Shown here: one piece after another, positions 56,271 to 64,000 of the stretch
How the letters are laid out: each line of letters begins with the position of its first letter
How positions within the stretch are numbered: position 1 is the stretch's first letter
NCBI GenBank assembly: GCA_963573305.1
Contig: OY754336.1
Span: forward strand, 682,001 to 746,000
Length of the DNA stretch: 64,000 nucleotides
Source: Pyrrhosoma nymphula
Taxonomy: Eukaryota; Arthropoda; Insecta; Odonata; Coenagrionidae
Direction of reading: 5' to 3'
Translations under genes and position numbers: made by a program
Notes under the pieces: model-generated
Database searches by the model: none
The model's input: only the letters and a program-made list of their open reading frames with translations
Told to the model about the DNA's origin: nothing

Positions 56271-56422
56271 TGCGATATTCTAAAGAGGAAAGATCATTCG
56301 CCTAGGCCCGGATTCCGTTCAAGTCGAATGATTTTTCCTCTTTGGAATATCGCACTAATGTGCACTTGCGGCTGACTCCGTACAAGATTATACCGTGGCT
56401 AGTCCTGGTATCCCAAAAAAAA
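56271..56422 (+). mobile_element. Foldback retroposon copy without the tRNA-like unit
   Basis: Left arm from 56,271 (TGCGATATTCTAAAGAGGAA), a short centre (GGCCCGGATTCCG), right arm (AAGTCGAATGATTTTTCCTC, TTTGGAATATCGCA), then the tail through GGCTAGTCCTGGTATCCC to a run of A (56,415-56,422). Order and orientation match 55.4 kb, but the arms meet almost directly. The A run at the tail end supports the orientation of retroposition. Confidence 0.8.
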
Positions 56423-58369
56423 TCTTATTAATATGAGAGCTAGTACTAACAGCTCCCAGATGCTTGCTTTACGATTGAAATGCTTATGTTTCTGGACACT
56501 TATGCATTTTTACGCCATCCAATAACACTCAAATACCGAAAACTATAACAGCATATACTTATAGTACTTAGATGTTTTGGTAAACATTTTCCCCTTGCCA
56601 AACATTTTCCGAGGTAGACTGTAGGGTGCTAAGTAGATCATAAAAAAGTCATTTAATCCTAAGATTGGTATTGGATTCAGCCCTCAATATATCCTTGTCT
56701 CGTGCTTTTCTGTTTCACATCCTGTTTTATCTGATCAATTCTTCCTCGAAGGACTTATACTTTCCCTCCTGTCATGATTCTTCTATTTCTTTGAGTCTCC
56801 GGGTGAGGTTGATCCACCTGGAACTATGTATACATGGAATGCAACTCGAATCTGCACTCTTCACCTCGCCCTTCCTCATGGCTCACCCCGCCAAAGATAA
56901 AACATTCCCACTAAGCCCATTTGAGATCGCTTTCCGCACCGAAGCACTCCAATTTCCTCACGACCCACACGCGCTATTCCTTGGTCGGGTGGGGGAAGAA
57001 TGGAGGCGAGGAACGGGGAGAGAAAAATACGGAGCGATTTACATTCATTTAGGCACCGAGCCATTACCGGGAGATGTGAAGAGGAGCGCAATAGAGTTCG
57101 CCTAATTGGAGCTCGATTACGGTAAGATTCGACTCGAGAATCGTTTTGGGATGAGAGTTCAAGATACCGAGGATTGGGAAACTTACACTCAAACGCAACA
57201 CTTCATTAACCTTCCAACAACCATGTAGCGGAAGTTTCTTCGCACGAACCGAATTAGAAGCCAAGCCAAGATGATTTCATCTCGTGGCGACAAGAGAGCG
57301 GAGCGCCGTTACGAGGAATGGAAAGACTGGGAGTAAATCGGAAAGCCATTTGAACACGCATTCGAATCCCCGAAATCGAAACGAAGAAACTATGAAGTTA
57401 ATCTGGATTGTAGGCAGACTCAAGCCAATAAATCAGGCCTTCAACGTAAAGATTTGCACAAACCGCAGTATCGAGTCTGGATACGAGAAAACATGGATGC
57501 ATCAAACGATAACGTCACCGATGTACCGAGAAAAAAATATAAAGTGCTCTTCCAAATAACAAGAGCAAAAAATGCAAACAATTGAGCGCAAGTAAACTCT
57601 ATGCAAGCACACACTTCACGTGAGCAGCATGCTATCGTAAAAATATAAGCTCCGATAAATCGGAATGACCATACATATACGCTCATACTCATATATATGC
57701 TCTTTACTATTTCAGGGCCCGCCAACGTTTTGACCGTAAAAAAAGAACCCTTACGTCATCCACGGTTTTAAATCACAGTTTCCGCCTTTGGGCGAACACA
57801 CCCGGTGAAATAATGCGACCACCAAAACCAACGATAGGGTGTGTAAAAGGGAATATATGCATAAAAAATTAAGGGAGCCCGTCCGCATTTGGAAAATGAA
57901 CACCGCGACGCGGCTGGCTCCTCTATCCCCACTGATTGACGCTAACTCCAAAATATCACGTCATAAACTTGGGAGAAATTCGAACGCCCCGTCTCCACAG
58001 CCTCGGGACAAACAAGCCTCCACCCGCTCGCCCATTACTCTTGCCACCACACTCCCCTCGAATCCCCGCACCCGGAGCGCCGCACCCACACCACTTCATC
58101 ATCTCGTAACGCACGCAGCCTCCTAGGAAAAAAACCCTTTCCGCACCCTCGCGACGACCCCCGTCGAATACTTCACCCCCCGAACGACGGTGCCGCACCA
58201 TCCCCGAGCGAAAACCTCCCAAAATAAGTGCCGCACCTCGTGGCAAAATAACTCCCGCTCGAAAGCATCTGCCTTCTCCTCTCAACTCACTTCCTCCTTC
58301 TCTAGCTCTCTCTCTCTCTATCCTCTGAACAAAATCTCTCTCTCTCTCTCTCGGTACATTTTAATCTTC
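56423..58369. other. Unassigned DNA
   Basis: No recognised gene. The 146-codon frame at 56,665-57,105 (+) has no domain. Positions 57,960-58,370 are C-rich on the plus strand with (CT)n runs at about 58,306-58,350, giving compositional frames on both strands. Confidence 0.45.
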
Positions 58370-59107
58370 GCAAAGATGAACGCCTCACTCCCTATTATGA
58401 AAAACTTGAATACCGGCTCACGTCGTAAACACCTACTTGGAACATTTATTTTTTCTATCTTTGCTAACAACGAACCTTCCTACCTAATTGATATGTTTCC
58501 TAAAATAACTACTAATCATGCAATGATTGCTAGAACAGAACCTAGCAACCTACTTCAAACCCACCAAACCACTACCTTTCACACGTCGTTTGTAATGGCC
58601 GCCTCACAACTCTGGAATTCAATTCCAATTTGATTTGAGGAAATCTCGTTCGTTGGCAATTTTTCCATTTAGTTTGTACGCAATTTTTTTGAAAGAATGT
58701 TATCCTGTATAGTTTAGTCTGTTCAGTATTAAATTCTCATTACTAATTTCTTTTCTAGATAAATATTCTTTTTTTTGTCATGGTCCATTCATGTTTTTTA
58801 ACTTTTTAAAATGTTTTTTTAAATCTCTTATTATTGTAACCTTAAGGATTTTTAACTTTCGATTACCTTGAATCATATCTATCCTATCTTTGAATTCAAT
58901 TGTATCACAAATACAGTTATTGTTTTTCAGTGAGAGTAGTTGTTTTTGGTCTTTCTTTTTCTTTGATATTTAGCTCCATTTATTTTCTGATTTGAACAAA
59001 ATCATTTGTTAATTTGTTAATTACCCCGCTGCTATTTAATTGTATTTTCTTGTTGCTCTAGGGGGCCTTTCCCAGAGTATAATAAAGGTTTATTCATTCT
59101 ATTCTAC
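58370..59107 (+). mobile_element. LINE 3' end (5'-truncated non-LTR retrotransposon)
   Basis: A plus-strand frame ending at 58,633 reads LGTFIFSIFANNEPSYLIDMF and closes with SFVMAASQLWNSIPI, the pattern found at the end of many Jockey/CR1-like RT proteins (A..LWN.LP). It is followed by a T-rich 3' region of about 470 bp, AATAAA at 59,081-59,086 and a short TTCTA repeat tail (ends near 59,107). The upstream frame to 58,190 includes unrelated (CT)n DNA, so I start the element at about 58,370. Confidence 0.7.
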
Positions 59108-60108
59108 TCCATCCTCTCCCTCCGTCGCGGTGCGCACGCTAGCAAGACGGCAGCAATCGAAACAGGAAGAAGCAGGAAGAGGAAAAGGGGTGAGTGAGAA
59201 CGAAAGGAAAGGAAGGAAGGGAGAGAAAGAGACGGACAGAGGAAGGCTGCTCTACCCGTATCGACGAGAGAAGAGGAGATGGCGGACGTGCTCGGCACTG
59301 CAGCCGCCCCGCAGTTGGAGGTGTGGGATGCTGTGAGCAGGGCGGAGCTCTCATCAGCGAAAAGGATGAATTAATTCTCAAGTCTGGAACTAGTGCTCTA
59401 AGAAAACTTCATACAGAGGTGGGAGTGAGTTTTTTAACCAAGTAATAATTCAATTCAAGTTCAACACTTAAAATTCTTCGTGTCTCAGCAGAAGAACTGC
59501 TGTTTTTTTTCAAAACTGGAGCTCCATTTCAATTGACTTTACTCCTTCGTTTTCACTTGAACAATATCCGTATTTGTAGGAACAGAAAATATTTAGTCAT
59601 CAGAAATTTTCAGGGCGGAGTATAATCTATTCATTTAAACAGTATTCGTTGATGGAAGTTCCTACGCTGAGAATAACTCTTGATATTCAACTCTTTTACC
59701 AATACTCCTGCAATAATGTACACCATCATTTGTTTCCAGTTCTATTCAAACCCAACAAGGATATTCCCCCAGTTAAAATGTGATCAGTAAAATAAAGTGA
59801 TTCCTTTTCTCCCAAGACGTTTTTTGTATGGTAAAACAGAAGATTCAGGATTCAGGATTTAGCGTAATGATAGATGAAGAGTAAAACTAATTACAAAAAA
59901 GGAGAAAAAGAATTTTATTTGGAAAGAAGAAAAATTGCGGGATACCACAGACCTGGATTGAATGGAGGCCTGCATAAAAAAAATTGAAAGACTGAACAAT
60001 TGAACATAGAGTTATAACCGCAATCAGTCCACTTCTCAGAGAGATCCCATTCCCGCATTGGGATAGTGTACCACACGCAGAAGGCTCTTATCGACACACT
60101 TGAATCAG
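59108..60108. other. Unassigned DNA
   Basis: Purine-rich at 59,155-59,290 on the plus strand, then AT-rich. Opposed frames in the purine-rich part mirror its composition. Confidence 0.5.
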
Positions 60109-60293
60109 GCACGTAGCCAGGGGGGGCTTCAGGGGCTTCAGCCCCCCCTGAAATTTCAAATCATATTGTTAGTTTAATTTACCATGTATTATATTGGATG
60201 AAAAATACAAGGGTTCGAGAGGGGAAAAGGGTAAGAACAAACCCCCAGACTTCAGATTAAGCCCCCCCACAGACCAAATCCCTGGCTACGTCA
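60109..60293. repeat. Short TIR element with ACGTAGCCAGGG ends
   Basis: Left end ACGTAGCCAGGG (60,111-60,122) and right end CCCTGGCTACGT (60,280-60,291) are perfect 12-bp inversions. Just inside the left end a G-run and C-run (GGGGGGCTTC ... GCCCCCCC) form a hairpin, and the right side carries CCCCCCC. It is about 185 bp and non-coding. Similar G-rich, CTGGCTACG-ended short elements are familiar from animal genomes; the superfamily is left open and no duplication is evident. Confidence 0.6.
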
Positions 60294-61376
60294 CCGACTT
60301 GAATGGACAAATGGAAAACCCAGCTCCCTTCTGGAGAGTGATACGAACGAGGCCTCGCCGTGCGAATTCGGCATACCGCACCCACTAAAGCGATTAGATC
60401 CCAGAAGGAAATCCGAGCGGAAAGGACCAAGGGAAAAACTTGGCGAGAGGACGTCTAGAAAAAAAGGAAGACGATTCTTCGGGGGAAGAAAATTGAAATG
60501 GGGCGAAATTGGGATCATCACGGCTCATTTTATATTCCGACCAGAGGAGGAAGAAGAGGAGTAGGAGAGGAAGAGGGGGGTGGGGGGACTTGAGCGATGG
60601 AGAAAGTTTGGAGGGCGAGGAAAAAAGAAAAGCATTATGCGGAATGGAAAAAAATTAAAGTGGACGGGAGATAGATGCGACACGAGGGAGAGGTGGGAAA
60701 GATATAATATATATGAGCAGGTTTTCGGGGGGGAACGATAAGCAATGGCCAAAGTAAAGAAGTGAAATGAGACGCATGGGTAGAGGAATAGGGAGGGAAA
60801 CTTGGGAGAGGACTTTTAAGAAAAGGTAGGGAAAGGGGAAGAAGGGAGAAACGAAGAATAATGAGGCGGGAGGGAAATAGTTGAGGAAGGGACAAGAGGG
60901 AGGGGCTCGAGGAAGGAGACACTTCCATCTCCACAAACGGGTCTCATTTTTCTCGGTCAAACCCGCCCCATCCCCAGCAACGAGCCTCCACCACTGCCTC
61001 ACGCATGCCAACGCAACTACTTCGCCCCCCCTGCATCTAAAACCCCTCTTTCCCCACACCCCCCCTCGCAACAATCGGAAGCGACCGCGGATGGACCACC
61101 CTCCATCCCTAAGCCCCCGGCCCATCCATCTCCACGTACTCCTTCCCTGAGTCTATTTGTTAACTCAAGAGTGAGGGACGATACACATTGAACGATTACT
61201 CCCCATTGTCCTCGAGCGGGGTTGATGTATTCAAGCACGTGAGGCGACTCGGAAAGAAATACACAGCGGTACAAACCGAATGGAAGAAGGACAACATAAT
61301 CGTAGTAACACACGGGTGCGCATAGGAACAGAACACTCAAATTAAGCTCTCTTTTACTTAACTAGTTAAAGAGTGT
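60294..61376. other. Purine-rich tract followed by a C-rich stretch
   Basis: Plus-strand purine-rich at about 60,395-60,910, changing to C-rich at about 60,950-61,145. The 156-codon and 99-codon minus-strand frames (60,635-61,125) lie on the pyrimidine strand and are Leu/Pro/Ser/Phe-rich without a domain. Confidence 0.55.
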
Positions 61377-61468
61377 AAATGAAAAACTTAAACTTTGTGG
61401 TTTCACAATGATCATTGTGAATCCACATCTGAATAATTTTGTAACCACAAAGTTTAAGTTTTTCATTT
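61377..61468. repeat. Perfect 26-bp inverted repeat with a nested palindrome
   Basis: AAATGAAAAACTTAAACTTT plus GTGGTT (61,377-61,402) is perfectly inverted at 61,443-61,468. The loop contains the 16-bp palindrome CACAATGATCATTGTG (61,404-61,419). No mobile-element ends are visible around it. Confidence 0.85.
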
Positions 61469-62660
61469 ATGCAATGAATAAGTTCCACCAAGTAACGACT
61501 GAAACTACCAGTTATAGTTAAAGAGTGAATTCGTCCACCGCTGGCACCAAAAACTAAAAACATGATGGGAAGTACGATACATAAAAATGGACTCGAAACA
61601 AGAATCTAAGTTCCTCCCTGAATTTAATTAACATTGAAAAGCTCGCCGACCGGAAGACCTATTCATTTTCCACATTGAACATTATCAACCGGGTGAAAAC
61701 GCTTAAATATTTGATTTCCAGATAAGCATGTGCCACAATTAAAACAAGTCAGTTACGAGGTGATCCATCAGGTAAATTGAGAGTTTACTTCGAGAATACT
61801 ATGCGCCTTGGGACGGCCACAAACCTCTGAGAATTCGGGTCGCATGCCTGTACAGGGTTAATGCCCCATGAACTGAACTGATAAATTACAACTTCCAATT
61901 CACCTACTTATTTATCACTCACATATTCATTCAATAATCATGAATTTACTTCACTTGCATATGCTTAACTACCCCGAAAATAAATATTAAATTAAATATG
62001 CCCTTCAAGGCGTCTCAAGGGAGATTGATGAGCACGGTCATGTAAGTACACCTAACTCTTCTTCCAAGATATCCTCCTCAACTGGAAATTTCATCTGCCC
62101 CGACCTATTCCTAGAATATACCTTAAGGTATGACGTCACGCATAATCACTCCTGATCTTACCAGTTGGTGCTACCAAACGTAGCCGTTATATTTTTTCTT
62201 ACCTTGGAGGGAATAGAGAATCCAATTTCTTCCACCTTAAAGTCGATAAATAAATCATGCATTTACATAATTTACATCTACTACTTATTCATATCCACAT
62301 TCCTCACACCGCGGAGATGAACACTTTTGCGAGACAACTCGAACTGACTATAAAAAGCCGAATAATGGTTTGAGTAACGGCTCCAATTTCTCGACGTCTC
62401 TCCGACGAAATGTCTTTTTCTACAAATTTTTACACTCGACATTTAGCATTATTTAATTTCAAAAGGAGTAGAAAATGAAAAGAAATGACAGAAATCAACA
62501 AAAATTTCAAGTTAAACAAACTTGAAATTTAATGGCGGGAGACAAAGTTAAAAAAAGTTCAAATTTAATAAGAACGAGGGAAACATGATCTAGTCGAGAG
62601 TACCGCGACATTTATCCGAGACAAGACATATTAAGCTTAAATAACACTAATGCAGACAAG
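61469..62660. other. Unassigned AT-rich DNA
   Basis: Only very short frames, and no repeat boundary is recognised. Confidence 0.5.
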
Positions 62661-62808
62661 TGCGATATTCCACAGAGGATATTCGCCTTGACCGGGATGC
62701 CTGTCAAGGGGAATATTTTTTCCTCTGTGGAATATCGCACTTATGTGCACATGCAGGTGACTCCGTAAAAGGTAAGGTAATACTTTGGCTAGTCCCGGTA
62801 TCCTCAAA
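62661..62808 (+). mobile_element. Foldback retroposon copy without the tRNA-like unit
   Basis: Left arm (TGCGATATTCCACAGAGGAT then ATTCGCCTTGACCGGGA), a minimal centre, right arm (CAAGGGGAATATTTTTTCC, TCTGTGGAATATCGCA, ending 62,739), then the tail to TATCCTCAAA (about 62,808). The left arm has lost about 6 nt relative to 55.4 kb. No clean target duplication is visible. Confidence 0.8.
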
Positions 62809-64000
62809 GCATTGAACTATTTCAGACATAGATGGTTTGACAAGACTAATTAGTGCTTGAATCAATTGTGCGTGAAGGGAGATTCAAGGTACTCCTCTTT
62901 TAATGAATGAGATGACACTCATTTTCTAGGTATCAAAAACAACGCCAGAATAAAATAAATAATTTAAACTTTTTTGAGGGTTAAGATGGATAAACGTTTA
63001 TGCTAATGAATTTAAAATTATATATCCTTATAAAATCAGTGCTCTTCACGATAGTTCTCATCAACGTATTGGCGTAATATACTTTGAATATGAAATTTAA
63101 AAATGGAATAGATAAGGACCCTTTGATAGGTAATTTTGGGAGAGAAGGGAATATAAGGGTGTTTCCCGAGTCATAATGAAAAGTGCAGTCAAGGGTGGCA
63201 TAAATAGTGAAAACCCTATAAAAAGAAGAGAAATAATGCTAATTTAACCAAAGGTATTTTTATTACAACTACGAGGGCATTTACCAGTGAGATACATAAA
63301 TTAGTGAAAGCAACAGCCACAACACTTACATGATTTGAATGTAATTTATACAATTTATACAACATCGAGATAAAAAATTAAATTAAAATTAAAAGATACT
63401 ATAGCTACAACAATGTTTTAAGTATTTAAATTATGTGAACAGGGCAATCAATTGGAAATTATTCAGTATCAGCCAGAGAGACATGTTCATCGCATTGTTC
63501 ACTATACACAGATTGCATGCACGTATTAGTGTTTCAAATGATATCGCGCATAAAGTCTCCCCTGCCACTCTCTTCGATGAGCGTGGATAACGAAAACGTA
63601 ATCGACGGAGGCATTCTCTCATTGTCCTTTTCCTCACGGCCCTACCATTTCGATTCCGAGAGCGATGCACATCCACAAGGGCGACACTCCCTCGTCAACA
63701 GAAGAACCCTTCCATCGTAAAAGGAAAAAAAAGGCATGCCACCTTCACAATGTATTCCCGGGAGGCTCATCATCAGCAGCTGTAAAACATTTCCGGTGAG
63801 GGGCGAGAATGATGGCATAATATTTCACAGACATCATCCCACACATGCATAAGTTGAAAAAAGAAGTGGTAACGTGTGTACCATCTCCCATGATTTACTC
63901 TCGTCACCGCATTCAGTTCACCAAGTGACAGCATCGTCAGAGTCATACCTTCGCTAAAAACGTTTTAATGTGATGAGCATAGATTTTCAAAAGAATTAAA
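62809..64000. other. Unassigned DNA
   Basis: No gene is supported. The two opposed frames at 63,431-63,720 carry no domain and overlap each other. Confidence 0.5.

Noticed and set aside
56665..57105. 146-codon plus-strand frame
   Set aside because: No domain, signal or neighbouring exon; it begins in AT-rich DNA and ends in a GC-richer patch with unrelated composition.
1..64000. CRISPR arrays, bacterial operons or riboswitches
   Set aside because: No regularly spaced repeats with unique spacers are present, and all recognisable features are eukaryotic.

Overview
The window is eukaryotic, AT-rich, repeat-dense and gene-poor. It most likely comes from an insect: it carries an env-bearing Gypsy-type LTR retroelement (errantivirus-like, a group known from insects), tRNA-derived SINEs, mariner and pogo relatives, and APE-class LINE fragments. 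I found no cellular protein-coding gene, intact tRNA or rRNA that I can defend. Most open frames fall in strongly purine- or pyrimidine-biased DNA, or on the antisense of repeats, and look fortuitous. The species cannot be named from this sequence alone.

Layout. 1-11.6 kb: unassigned DNA with long purine-rich tracts (4.6-6.0 kb, 7.4-9.0 kb) and one tRNA-like SINE (7.6 kb). 11.6-14.8 kb: a repeat cluster with a non-autonomous TIR element, a foldback element whose ~310-bp inverted arms flank 44 pentamers of TTGGG/TTTGG, a candidate solo LTR and a dispersed ACATCTACATCTAC repeat. 14.8-23.9 kb: mostly unassigned, with degraded SINEs and one copy of a foldback retroposon. 23,921-32,264: one complete minus-strand env-bearing Gypsy-like element with 424/421-bp LTRs, a 4-bp ATAC target duplication, a PBS matching tRNA-Leu, a polypurine tract, intact gag, and pol and env broken by stops and frameshifts. 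34.7-36.3 kb: an internally deleted LINE. 36.6 and 43.1 kb: two long hairpins sharing a hammerhead-ribozyme-like CTGAWGA...GAAAC core. 39.2-40.1 kb: a mariner transposase fragment followed by a SINE with two tRNA-like units. 46.2 kb: a pogo-type MITE with exact TA duplication. 50-51.3 kb: two LINE fragments in opposite orientations. 55.4, 56.3 and 62.7 kb: further copies of the foldback retroposon, one containing a tRNA-like unit with both pol III boxes and bounded by a 12-bp target duplication. 58.4-59.1 kb: the 3' end of another LINE.

The most unusual material is (1) the foldback retroposon, present as about six pieces, with perfect 34-bp arms around an antisense tRNA-like unit in the best copy; (2) the pentamer-array foldback at 13.1-14.0 kb; and (3) the recurring hairpin/GAAAC/poly(A)-signal/TGTGG module at 36.6 and 43.1 kb, with weaker relatives at 11.6 and 33.1 kb. 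The retroelement proteins belong together as one proviral unit; the remaining elements are independent insertions.
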